The position numbers were made by a program, and so were the translations under genes. The notes below the pieces were generated by a model that did no database searches, was not told the origin of the DNA, and saw only the letters and a list, made by a program, of their open reading frames with translations. This document shows, in pieces, positions 51,268 to 62,999 of a stretch of 64,000 nucleotides of DNA; the stretch's first letter is position 1; each line of letters starts with the position of its first letter. The stretch comes from Sipunculus nudus (Eukaryota > Annelida > Sipuncula > Golfingiida > Sipunculidae), in contig CM049310.1 in the NCBI GenBank assembly GCA_026874595.1, forward strand, positions 21,676,058-21,740,057. Reading direction: 5' to 3'.

Positions 51268-52293
51268 TTAGTCCGCCGCCGAATACCTCTCAGTCCGACT
51301 GCTGTTAGGTCTGGTAAATGTAAACGACCGGTCGTCTGTTCGAAATCGACGGCAACAAGGTCTCCATAGCTCTCTCTGACGAAATGTGTGAATCCATGGG
51401 TTTATAGCTGCTGACAGAAGAATGACAATCATTGCTAGATCTTGTATGATAAACATGAGGTCATTCTCTGGTATTAAATCACAATACAAGCCACATTTAA
51501 GTAGGTGCATCGCCTGAATGGTCGCGCAGGTGATCGATCCAAACAGCTGCAGGGAACACGTGACACTAAACATCAAGACAGACTTTTTGACGTCACGAAG
51601 ACGCGTCGACCATGACGTCACCCCTTCCTGTGACATACTTCGTTCGGACCTCTGCCTGGAGAGCCTTCTTCTTGAACTGACGGCGATGCGGTGAATGAGC
51701 AGATAGATAATGATAGTGCCTGTTGCTGGAGGGATTCGGGGAACTAACGTTACAACAATGTGAATCTGTTTTTCCATGGAAATTATATACAACGACTTCA
51801 CGACAAAAGATAAAATCCAGATTAGCAAACATATCAGAGGTATCCAAGACTTTGGTATCCGCCGTTCGTGGTCAAACGGGCACCGTACACTTAAATACCG
51901 ATCCATAACTAACGAATACAGAGACCACATGCTTGCAGTGATGCTGCCCCATACCAAAACGATCATGACTTTTGCGAATAATTCATAATTGATACCGTAT
52001 ATCTTGTCAGGAGGCAGTTTAAAGACAATGTGTTGAATCACCGTAGAGGTAGCCAGCATGAAGTCGGCAGCAGCAAGTGATATGGTGAAACCTCCGCGTT
52101 CTGTGATGACCGCTGTACTTTTTCTGAAAAACATCGCCATTGCCAACAGATTTTCTACGGCGGCTAGTAATGCGATGATTATCGCCACTATAACTAGAAT
52201 CTCCGCAACCTCATGGTATATTACTGAATCTTCTGGTGGTGGCAATGTTGTCGTGGAATTTGTCTGGTTTAACCTTTCCGTTTGATTTGCCAT
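51268..52293 (-). CDS. Rhodopsin-like (class A) G-protein-coupled receptor, intronless, 341 aa
   Basis: Seven hydrophobic segments at about residues 30-56, 68-92, 104-130, 149-171, 178-204, 236-263 and 279-304. The extracellular N terminus has glycosylation sites (NQT at 3 and 9, NST at 12). TM2 has LAAAD, TM3 ends in DRY (131-133), and TM7 has NPWIH in place of NPxxY. The usual Cys at the top of TM3 and its partner in the second extracellular loop are not seen, and TM6 lacks CWxP. The third cytoplasmic loop is basic and Ser/Arg-rich (RRRLSRQRSERSMSQ), and the tail carries Ser/Thr suited to kinase sites. Ligand unknown; fits the large lineage-expanded orphan receptors of molluscs. Start ATG at 52293 and stop TAA at 51270-51268. 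Confidence 0.9.
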   Translation of the reverse strand: MANQTERLNQTNSTTTLPPPEDSVIYHEVAEILVIVAIIIALLAAVENLLAMAMFFRKSTAVITERGGFTISLAAADFMLATSTVIQHIVFKLPPDKIYGINYELFAKVMIVLVWGSITASMWSLYSLVMDRYLSVRCPFDHERRIPKSWIPLICLLIWILSFVVKSLYIISMEKQIHIVVTLVPRIPPATGTIIIYLLIHRIAVSSRRRLSRQRSERSMSQEGVTSWSTRLRDVKKSVLMFSVTCSLQLFGSITCATIQAMHLLKCGLYCDLIPENDLMFIIQDLAMIVILLSAAINPWIHTFRQRELWRPCCRRFRTDDRSFTFTRPNSSRTERYSAAD

Positions 52294-52427
52294 CTTCCCT
52301 GTGTTAGACCAGATTTCTGAAAGGAGTTAAATAAAATATTAATGATTACTGATTACTCTGTTCGCATCATCATAAAAAGGATTATGGTTAGACTACTTAG
52401 AAACTGGAGCTAGTCGATAATCATAAA

Positions 52428-55400
52428 AACAAGAGGCCCATGGGCCATGACGCTCAGCTGAACTGGAATTACAAGCATGTTTTGCATGCAAAATCTAATG
52501 AATATGTAGTCATCAGACATTAGTTTTAACTGGTATTGCAAGAATTAAATTTTGCTGGTAACAGCATGTTGCGCATACAGACTAGAAATAAAGTGGAACT
52601 CCAAGGTTTTTTTTGTTCTGGAATGCACAGACAATGAATAAATGATAAATCAACATACCAAACTTGAGCACATAACCTGGTGTTGAGAAAATGGAACAAC
52701 TATATTTTTTCTAGTGTAAAACAACAAGGCCTCATGGAAACATGTGTAATGGAATAAACAGCAGGTTTAGTGCTTGGGTGATATGTGTGTAGAGGAGTAA
52801 TGTCACACTGGAGGACAGATTGGCATGAAATCAGTTTTATGGGGTTTCAGGATTTCTGCTGATGAAGCGACATTTTACATATAAATTTGTATTGACTGGT
52901 TTAAAATAAAACACTTTTTGTAAGAAATTTTTGACAATTCTGGGGGGTAATTTGGGGCCCCATAGCTTGAAGGATATGGGTAGCAGAGACCTAATTTCAG
53001 GTTTCCATTGAGACTTTTCATGGGTCTCTAAGTGGGTCTCGAGAATGAAATTTCTAGGTCCAGTCGTTACGATTTGTGCCACGTTAACAGATGACAGCAT
53101 CCTTAAAGGTCTCAAAATAGAGGAAAAAATCGTAAAAAAATCTAACAATACAGGTGGCGCCACCAGTCTGCAGGAACTGATGGAACATCTGATCATCAAT
53201 ACGTATGCCAAAAATCATGACCATCAGTGATGTAGTTAATGAGATATTGAAGTTTTTGTATGACATTTTTGACAAATCTGGGGGGTAATTTGGGGCCCCA
53301 TAGCTCAAAGGATATGGGTAACAGAGACCTAATTTCAGGTTTCCATGGAGACTTTTCATAGGTCTCTAAGTGTTTCGAGAATGAAGATTCTAGGTCCAGT
53401 CGTTACGATTTGTGCCACATTAACAGATGACGGCATCCTTAAAGTTCTCAAAAATAGAGGAAAAAATCATAAAAAATCTAACAATACAGGTGGTGCCACC
53501 AGTCTGCAGGAACATCTCATGATCAATATGTATGCCAAAAATCATGACCATCAGTAATGTAGTTAATGAGATATTGAAGTTTTTGTATGAAATTTTCGAC
53601 TAATCAAGGGGGTACTTTTAGGCATCATAGCTTAAAGGATATTGGTAACAGAGACCTAATTTCTCGTTTCCAAGGAGATTTTTTCATTGACCTCTCAATG
53701 TCTCAAGAATGAAGATTCTAGGTCTAGTCTTTACGATTTGTGCCTTGTTAACAGATGTTCACATTTTTAAAGGTCTCAAAAATAGAGAAAAAAAATTTGT
53801 AAAAAATAAAAAAATACAGGTGGCGCCACCAGTCTGCAGGAACTGATGGAACATCTCATGATCAATATGTATGCAAAAAATCATGACCATCAGTGATGTA
53901 GTTAATGAGATATTGAAGTTTTTGTATGAAATTTTTGACTTTTCTGGGGGGTACTTTGGGGCCCCATAGCTCGAAGGATATGGGTAACAGAGACCTAATT
54001 TCTGGTTTCCAAGGAGATTTTTCATGGACCTCTCAGAATGCCAAGTTACAAGGTTCTAGGTCCAGTGGTTACGATTTGTGCCTGGTTAACGGACGGACAG
54101 ACGGACAGACGGACGACGGACAAAGAGTGATCGCTATAGCTCAGATGACTTTCAGTCAGCTGAGCTAAAAATTGAAAAAAATACAGATGGCGTCACCAGA
54201 CTGCAGAAACTGATGAAACACCCAATGATCAATATCAATGCTAAGAATCATGGTGATCAATGCATTAGTTGTTCAGATACTTGAGCTTTTGAATCAAATT
54301 TTCCATTATTCTGGGGGGTACTTCTGAGCCCAATAGCTTGAAGAATATGGGTAACAGAGACCTAATTTGAGGTTTCCAAGGAAACTTTTTATGGGCTTCT
54401 TTGCATGTCAAGACAGAAGATTCTAGGTCTAGGCATTACGATTTGTGCCCTGTAAAATTCGTAAAAATCGAAAAAATACCAGTGGCGCCATCAGACTGCA
54501 GAAACTGATGAAACATTCCAAGATCAATATCCGTGCAAAGAATTATGGTGATCATTGCAATAGTTTTTCAGATACTTGAGCTTTTGTATCAAATTTACCA
54601 TCATTCTGGGGGGTACTTGGGAGCCCCATAGCTCGAAGAAAATGGGTAACAGAGACCTTTTTCTAAGTTTCTAAGGAGACTTTTAATGAGCCTTTCTGCA
54701 TGTCAAGAGAAAAGATTCTAGGTCCAGGCGTTAAGATTTGTGCCCTGTTAACAGATGACCCCATCTTAAGTTCTCATAAATAGAGAAAATAATTCGTAAA
54801 AATAAAAAAATACAGGTGGCGCCACCAGACTGCAGAAACTGATGAAACATCCCATGATCAATATCCATACAAAGAATCATGGTGATCAATGCAACAGTTG
54901 TTCAGATATTTGAGCTTTTGTATCAAATTTTCCATTATTCTGGGGGGTACTTCTGAGCCCCATAGCTCAGAGGTTATGGGTAGCAGAGACCTAGTTTCTG
55001 GTTTCCAAGGAGACTTTTCATGGGCCTCCCTGCATGTCAAGAGAGACGATTCTAGGTCCAGTCATTAGGATTTGTGCCCTGTTAACTGATGACCGCATCT
55101 TTTAATGTCTCAAAAATAGAGAAAAAAACACGTAAAAATCGAAAAAATACAGGTGGCACCACCAGTCTGCAGAAACTGATGAAACACCCCATGATCAAAA
55201 TCAATGCAAAGAATCATGGTGATCAATGCAATAGTTGATCAGTTACTTGAACTTTTGTATCAAATTTTCCATTATTCTAGGGGGTACTTCGGAGCCCCAT
55301 AGCTCAGAGGTTATGGGTAACAGAGACCTAATTTCAGGTTTCCAAGGAGACTTTTTATGGGCCTCTCTGCATGTCAAGAGAGAAGATTCTAGGTCCAGTC

Positions 55401-56186
55401 GTTACGATTTGTGCCCTGTTAACAGATGTCTGCATCTTCAGAGGTCTCAAAAATAGAGAAAAAAATTCGTAAAAATTGAAAAAATACAGGTGGCGCCACC
55501 AGTCTGCAGAACTGATGAAACACTCCATGATCAATATCCATGCAAAAAATCATGACCATCAGTAATGTAGTTAATGAGATATTGAAGTTTTTGTATGAAA
55601 TTTTTGACTATTCTGGGGGGTACTTCGGGGCCCCATAGCTCGAAGGATATGGGTAACAGAGACCTAATTTCTGGTTTCCAAGGACATTTTTTCATTGACC
55701 TCTCAATGTCTCAAGAATGAAGATTCTAGGTCCAGTCTTTACAATTTGTGCCTTGTTAACAGATGTTCACATTTTAAAAGGTCTCAAAAATAGAGAAAAA
55801 AATTCGTAAAAAATCGAAAAATACAGGTGGCGCCACCAGTTTGCAGGAACTGATGGAACATCTCATGATCAATATGTATGCAAAAAATCATGACCATCAG
55901 TGATGTAGTTAATGAGATATTGATGTTTTTGTATGAAATTTTTTACTTTTCTGGGGGGGTACTTTTGGGCCCCATACCTCGAAGGATATGGGTAACAGAG
56001 ACCTAATTTCTGGTTTCCAAGGAGATTTTTCATGGACCTCTCAGAATGCCAAGTTACAAGGTTCTAGGTCCAGCGGTTACGATTTGTGCCTGGTTAACGG
56101 ACGGACAGACGGACAGACGGACAGACGGACGACGGACAAAGAGTGATCGCTATAGCTCAGATGACTTTCAGTCAGCTGAGCTAAAA
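52428..56186 (+). mobile_element. Hairpin-ended repeat element, copy 2 (336-bp core, about 9 units)
   Basis: Begins ACAAGAGGCCCATGGGCC then ATGACGCTCAGCTG and ends with a GGAC/AGAC run and the hairpin TAGCTCAGATGACTTTCAGT/CAGCTGAGCTA. The interior is an array whose CAGGTGGCGCCACC block recurs near 53150, 53486, 53816, 54186, 54480, 54814, 55150, 55487 and 55823, mostly 336 bp apart. Units share GATATGGGTAACAGAGACCT and TTACGATTTGTGCC. A second copy of the right terminus sits inside, at about 54090-54172. Repeated reading frames occur but all are broken. Confidence 0.8.
53000..56100 (+). repeat. 336-bp tandem array
   Basis: Core of the element above. Spacing of the GGTGGCGCCACC block is 336, 330, 370, 294, 334, 336, 337 and 336 bp by eye. 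The 370 and 294 steps flank the internal terminus. Units are roughly 80-95 percent alike by eye. Confidence 0.85.
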
Positions 56187-58776
56187 AACAGGACCATCCA
56201 TACGGCAGCATGGGATGAAATGCTACAATTCGGTTTTAAAATATCCATATATAATGGTTCATCATATATTTATATTTACATAACACATGCTGGCCCGATT
56301 TACAATTACCACACGTGAGTACATATAAAAATGCTAACCTCACCCGGCTTAAGCAGACCTGCATGCATATGCACATATTGTTAATACTTTTTCTGTCGTA
56401 TATTTCTAGAAGCAGCAATTCTAGTCAAAGGTTGTTTCGGTATTTATGAAAATTGCATAAGTGGCGCCACCTTTTTTTTATAATTACCCAGGGACGAATT
56501 AATGTTGCATGGCCCCCCTGGCTGTACTTTAAGCAGGGGCACTTTCATCTCATTAAAAATGTTTGTACAAACTAACAAAAAACTTCTTGAGCCGAATTGT
56601 AATTTTATTAACTTTACTGACATGCGGTGTTATACTAAGGGCTGAGTATTGCCTTTACCTTTCGTAATGCAATATATTGGAATATTTGGTAGCGTATTGC
56701 GATACGTATTGCTATTTTTCATTGTATTTATATGGAAAATATATGTTTTTTTTCCAATAAAAGTGTATTTTGATACCAATGAGTCATCGTGCAGGCATTC
56801 AAATTTCCTGGAACGGACCTTTGATCATATGGCAAATCAAGCCACGTACACCTTTCCCATTAAACGACCTGTTGTGTGTCTGAAGTATCAGCAGGGGGTA
56901 TTATTTTATCCTTTTACTAACCCATAACCAATTAGATGTCTAAAATTGTAAAAGGAACTTTATTTTTACCACAATGATTCAATTTCTGTCACGTTTGACA
57001 CAATATTGAAAAAAAAATTGATATTAGAAAACGATATCGCAATGTGCAATATGCAAATCGCTGTATCGAAATGTACCGATATATCGAAAATATGGTGCAC
57101 CTCTTCTAATTATGTTTATTGTAATTTAAGCACATTATTATTTCAGTTTTACATGGCATGGTAAGATTAATAGACATTTTCACGAGCATGGTCGTCTGCA
57201 GTGTTCGGATCCGATGGGCCAGCATATAGGTTTGGTAACAAGAAATCAAATAAAAATAAAAAGATAAACGGCAAGAACCTAACCGTCAAAGATACGATAA
57301 AGATACGATATTAAAAACTATGAACTTTCTTGTCGATATAACGGACCCGTACATTCAGTGTTGATCACTGATGACAGGTTTCGTGAGTGTGATGGGAGAA
57401 ACTTTTTAAAAATGACGTGTCGTGGATGTTACTTAACTTAATGGAGTGGTAATGGCGAGACTATAGGGGGAGAAACCTCGGAAAATAACTTTCACCGATC
57501 TCCTTAGACAGTTGCAGCGTTATATGTGAAAACCTACATTCAGCAACACGGCGTTCATGCACTTGCATGATTATTCTGACCAGCGTTAATGAATTAATTG
57601 AATGAATTGAATCAAGATTGTTTCTGTATTCCATATAAACTGGAGAACTCCAGCGCTTGGTTTTGGGGTTGATTTTCATAACAGCCGTTTTTCGACTGTC
57701 TTTTTATCCTTTCTTCTGTTCAATGATGCCCCCCCCCCCCCCCCACACACACTAAAATACTGCATATACAACCCAGTGGGGCAGTCGAGTCCACAACATT
57801 CGATTCCGGGTGCAAGACTAATATTGAGATTGACTGATATATCGAGCCCAAACCTCCGAGTCCGAGTACAAGTCCGAATCCAGGACCCTCGAGTCAATGT
57901 CTGAGTGCGAATCCCTAAAAAAGTAGACTCGAGCTCTACATTGACAAACACAGACAACTGGATCCAACAGTTAGATTTCGGATTAAAATCATTGGCCAGT
58001 GAAATCGGGCAATGTGTTAAACACGAACCCATGGACCCTGAACCCATAAAACATTTTGGTTTAATTTTCCCTACAATTTATGTTGAAAGCGGAATTATAT
58101 CCAGAGGAATTTTGGTGACTTGCTAATGTATACTATTACTTAATCACGTGGATGTGCTGACTAAATCTGAGATCCATAGCATGCACGATAGAGATGTAGT
58201 AAAACACTGAAAGAGTAAAAAGGCAACCTGAAGGGTGTCTGAAGTAATTCGAGGTTATGTACTCTTATATAATGATTTTTTTTCAAATTAGAGCGTTTGC
58301 AGTTTGTTTACCAAGTGCTTTTGATCCGACGGGACAATTACGACATTGGGAGACCCATTTTAAGTTCTTCACGTGACACGTGAGTCGGTTCTCATGCACG
58401 GAAGATGTAAACCTTTGTTCAGTTTCAGCTCTTCCCCCTTTACAGTATCTAAATGACAGTGAATAGGAAGAAAAATTCATCACTTTGTTCAACCATTCAC
58501 ATCATGTGTGAAATGAAACTATTATGTCTGTCACTCTCGGAATGAACCATACTACACTTTCACTGATTGAACAAAAAACTCAGACAGGGACCATAGCGCG
58601 TATAGCTTACTTTAAATGTTAAGGGACCAAAAATAAATACACTACCGAAACCACAGTTTTGATTTGTTGTATCTGGTAACAATCAACTAGTTAACAGCGA
58701 AACAGAAAGGGTATTACAAATTGTTTGTTAGTAAAACTAAAGCAACATGCATCTTAGTATATAAAGAGGAAATATA
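56187..58776. other. Intergenic, no gene seen
   Basis: An isolated GTGGCGCCACC lies near 56460, and a poly-C run at 57729-57744. A short degenerate run of GAGTCCGAG/CGAATCC words at 57780-57935 suggests old repeat material. No exon recognised. Confidence 0.4.
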
Positions 58777-61203
58777 ACAAGTGACCCATGGGTCATGACG
58801 CTCAGCTGCCAAGCATGACCTGTGACATCATGGACTGAGATTCACAACTTCCAGTCAAATTTTGAAGAACCATTTTGCCAATTTGTTGAAAATTTTCTAT
58901 GACAACAGAAATATATATCACCTATGTCTGGTTAAAACACGGTGAATTGATGGTCCGAGGAAAATGCATGATTGTTAAGCTATCAGGAACTATTCCAACA
59001 GCTTGCTTGAAACCTGTCAGTCTCAAAAGGAACACCACAAAGGGTAAATATAAAATCAAAATATATAGCAAAAATCAAGGAAATACATGCAAGAATTATT
59101 GAGAAACAGGTGCTTCTGTATGAATTTTTATTCAATACAAGCCAACTGTACTGCACTTTTATAAATGATGGTAATATTTATTCAGAAATATTTGACCCAA
59201 TCCTTTACAAGATTACATAAATATACATCCAACTGCATTCACTTTAACTGTTCTTTGAATAATATGATCAAAAGGAATTAAAAGATGGTTGCCTGGTGGC
59301 CATATTGGACTTCTGACAAGTCTGATATCAGACAACAAACATTCTCTAAATCGGACCAAACATTAAAGAAAAATTACTGAAACTGCACTGAAGAAAGAAT
59401 TTCTAAGGTGGCTAACTGGCAGACATAATGGATTTCTGTCAAGTATGACATTTGATATCCCACATTCTCCAATAAGAGACCAAACTTGGGGCAAATTATC
59501 CAGTAATAAATGCCCAAAATAATTCAAAAGGCATGTCCAGGCCCTCATATCAGATTTATAGATATGCAATCGTAAAAAGTGTAAGTCCAATATTTTTTAT
59601 TATCACTCTGCTTTTCAATGGGGTCAACAGGATAGGTAAACTGCCAAACCTGAAAGAAAAGAAATGCAGAAAGCATGACTTAGAGTCTTGAAATAAAACA
59701 AAAAGCCATCCTAAATCAAGGTACACATCCACATATTATGAGAACAAACACTTGCTTTTATATGTGGTGATATATAATAAAATATTCAGATATCTAGGAA
59801 ACTAAGTTTATTGCTAGGATTCCATAAAATAAACTGCAAAATGTTCCCAACATCTTATAAATCAGTAGCTAAACCTTAATACTATACTCTCATAGTCTTA
59901 ATGCCTGGCTGAAGCATTCTGACAACAGTGTTTTTGTTATGAAGTAACGAGGTACTTATCACTGAGCCTTATCACTTAATAGGCTGATACAAAAGGGAGT
60001 CATATGTCACCAGTGTCACTCAAAATTACAGCCACACAGGGAGATGTACCAGCTGGAGTGGGATGGTTATATATACAAGAAAAATAGAGATGGTCTATAA
60101 AATAAGTAATTGTGAACATCCCTGACCTATGACCTTGGCCTTTTGCCCATATATCAACTGGATTCTTTCTAAATGATGGGTAACTACTGACCACTTAAAT
60201 CTGGTGTAATTACTTGGCAACCAATGGGTGAATAACTTTGACCTGCAACCTTTAACCTGCTGACCAGCTGACCCCAAAATCAATAAGTTATTTATTCAAG
60301 CAAAAAGACCCATAAATATGAAGTTTGAGTCAAACTGAGTGATGCATAGATGTGGCATATGTGAAAGACTGAAGGTTTGGGTTGAACAGTTACACTTGAA
60401 ATATGCTCACAAGCATTTAGAACAATTAAATATTGTGACCTTGACCTTTGACTTTTTGACCTCAACATCAAAAGGCTTCTTCCCTTATTGGTAGGTAAGC
60501 CATATATGACAGATGGAAGGTGCAGATTGAAAAGTTTGCCTGAAAATGACTCCACGCAAGAAGTGGGTGCTGTGAACTTGACCTTTGACCTCAAAATCAA
60601 CAGGTCTTTTCCCCTGTTGGCAGAGAAGCGATATCAGTGCTGGAAGGTTTGGAATGAAAAGTCTAGCTTGAAATGTGTCCACTACCTTTTCAAAGAAGTG
60701 GATCCTGTGACCCTGACCTTTGACCTTGTGACCTCAAAATCTATAGGATTCTTCTCCAACTTAGTAGGTGAGCTATATGTGAAAGATCAAAGAATTGGGA
60801 TGAAAGGGTTGGCTTAAAATGCATCCACAGGCTTTTCAAAGAAGAGGCTCCTGTGACCTTGACCTTTGACCTTTTGACCTAAAAAAATTATGGTTCTTCC
60901 CCTGTTGGTAGGTGAGCTGTATGTGAAAGATGGAAGGTTTGGGATGAAAATTTTGTCTCAAAGAGTTATTTCTGGGGGGTGCAAACACACCCCATAACTT
61001 CGAGAATATAGGTCGCAGTGACCTAATTTCAGGTTTGCAAGGAGATCTTTTTATAACCTCTAAGACTGCATAGGGTTCATGGCCCTAGCCCCTACGGTTA
61101 CAATTTGTGCCCTGCTAACGGCCGGACGGACAGACGGAAGGACGACGGACAAAGATCCATAGCTATAGGCCAGCATGACTGAAAGTCAGCTGAGCTAATA
61201 AAA
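58777..61203 (+). mobile_element. Hairpin-ended repeat element, copy 3 (about 140-bp core)
   Basis: Begins AACAAGTGACCCATGGGTCA then TGACGCTCAGCTG and ends GGACGGACAGACGG...CATGACTGAAAGTCAGCTGAGC. The last roughly 230 bp (from TCTGGGGGGTGCAAAC near 60970) match a 336-bp unit of copy 2. The middle is unlike copies 1 and 2 and contains a separate array at about 60110-60960. No coding region. Confidence 0.75.
60110..60960 (+). repeat. About 140-bp tandem array with TGACCTTGACCTTTGACC
   Basis: TGACCTTGACCTTTGACC-type words occur near 60435, 60571, 60707 and 60852, with weaker ones near 60117 and 60238. The reverse complement contains AGGTCAAAGGTCA (a direct repeat with one-base spacing) and TCAAGGTCA. 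Each unit also has GTGAAAGAT(G/C)AAAGG and CTGTTGGTAGGTGAGC. Confidence 0.75.
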
Positions 61204-62045
61204 ACGAGTGCTGTCCTTACATCGCGAATGATTATAATTATAAAAAATCAAATTAAGAAAGAAGCATTTTGTACACTGCAATATCAAATTAGATTTCTGT
61301 ACTATGTGTCTGATTATCCGACGCACATCGCATTGTTGATATTCGGCTTCCACCATCATCATCAAATCAATCTAGCAATGAAATTCGTTTTACACTTTTT
61401 ATTACCCTTTTCATGGCCCTCGTCTCTCGCATGTCGCGATCTTTGCCAAATTAAAGCCGTGGAGGGGAGCCATCTTGACAATTTAGAAGGGAAAAATATC
61501 ATGCTGTACTCTTAAACTTTAAGTTACTTATTTCCGAGGCAGATCTATCATCAGTCATTTTTAATAATTTAGTTCAACAAAGAATAAACACAAAGCCATT
61601 TTCCCCCTGCTATAACTTGTAATATATATGTTATGTGATATATTGCTAAGTCAGAGTGAGCACATGTAATAATTTAGAAAATAAAGGAATAAACACAAAG
61701 TCGTCAGTCTTGAATATTTACTTTCTGTTACATATATATTGTATGTAAGACACTGTGATATGTATGATTATAAACATATATATATATCGGTATAAGTGTG
61801 TGTATTTATTTGATATTATTTGATAATAAAACAAAATAATACAGCACTGTTATTCACAAAATATATTTACACTAATTCATTTCATTGAGCAACAATGTGA
61901 ACCCACACCTGATAATATATTACTTAGAACATATAAATAAGCAGAAATGAATACATTTCCTGTGTTAACGCTAAAATCACATGATTTCTCAAATCTATAT
62001 TGGTCGCAGGCAACAATATAAAAACAGTAACAATATGTTTTGTAG

Positions 62046-62146
62046 GGGAAAGTCCACAAAGAAGACTGCCGAAACCTGAATCTGTGCAAAGTGTCTTCTT
62101 TGGGACTAAAGAATCCACTCCAGAAACTGAGAGGAGGGCTGAGTGA
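62046..62146 (+). CDS. Weak candidate terminal exon
   Basis: ATGTTTTGTAG acceptor followed by an open frame ESPQRRLPKPESVQSVFFGT then KESTPETERRAE and TGA at 62144-62146. The composition looks protein-like, but no family is recognised and no partner exon was found upstream in the window. Confidence 0.2.
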
Positions 62147-62999
62147 GCCAGCAAAAGGCTGAAACGTTTTGATGATCAGCCGATTGAAGCTCCATCATTG
62201 AGAACTACACTCACCATGATGATGCTGTGCACCCCCTGACTGGACCTGAGACTTATGCAAGATTCATGTTTTTGTTGTACACTCTGGGCCTAGCAGCTTT
62301 TGATTTAAACTACAGATGGAGGAACTGTCAGCTGCTTTCTGTGTCCAATCAGTTTTTTAACATTGATAAAACTTAGACAATATTGTTCCAAAAAAGACCT
62401 TGCTTTAATGTTTGACATATCTGAATAAGGCAAAGGGATTCGCTGGATCAACCGACTGAATGAGGGACATTTTTGTTTCTTTTGCTGAAAAACTCACAGC
62501 CAAATTTCTAACTTTATCTATGATTATCATTAAATCGGGTTACACTTCTGTCACAAACAATTTGATCTAAATTTTTATCCACAGATTTGACATTTAACCA
62601 AACGACAAATCCCCCATTTTGACCGGTGAACCAGTAAATTTATTTGCCCAATGAAAGGTTCTGAGCTTCTGTGCACAGGTTTGCTCAGTTCGGAGTTCAC
62701 CTGTCGGAAAGAACTGGACTAAGCTGAAAAGCAGACACATATAATATGCTTACAGCTGGCAAGTGGACCGATGCCGGCAGCACATTCACACTGAGATTGC
62801 CTGACATTTCAACATTTATCTACACTCGGGTTACATTATGTTCAATTTTGAGAATATTGTTTTTCTTTGTTTTTTTTTTTTTGTGTGGAGATAAACGCCT
62901 TTATTTCGAATGCTTTTTTTAAAACTAAATACTATGTATACATCGGAGTTCCATTCCGGTTTCGGACTATAAGACAGGGGCTTAAACACAGTAATCCTG

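Noticed and set aside
53084-55456. Repeated reading frames in the 336-bp array (LGLCYPYP-type and SGFQGDF-type peptides)
   Set aside because: They arise because the unit length is a multiple of three. Each is short and broken by stops, and they occur on both strands of a repeat.
53100-56100. CRISPR-like array
   Set aside because: Units are 336 bp, diverged, and in a eukaryotic genome; there is no short repeat-spacer pattern or cas gene.
57676-58047. 123-aa minus-strand reading frame
   Set aside because: It includes the poly-C run and degenerate GAGTCCGAG words, with no recognisable domain or splice support.
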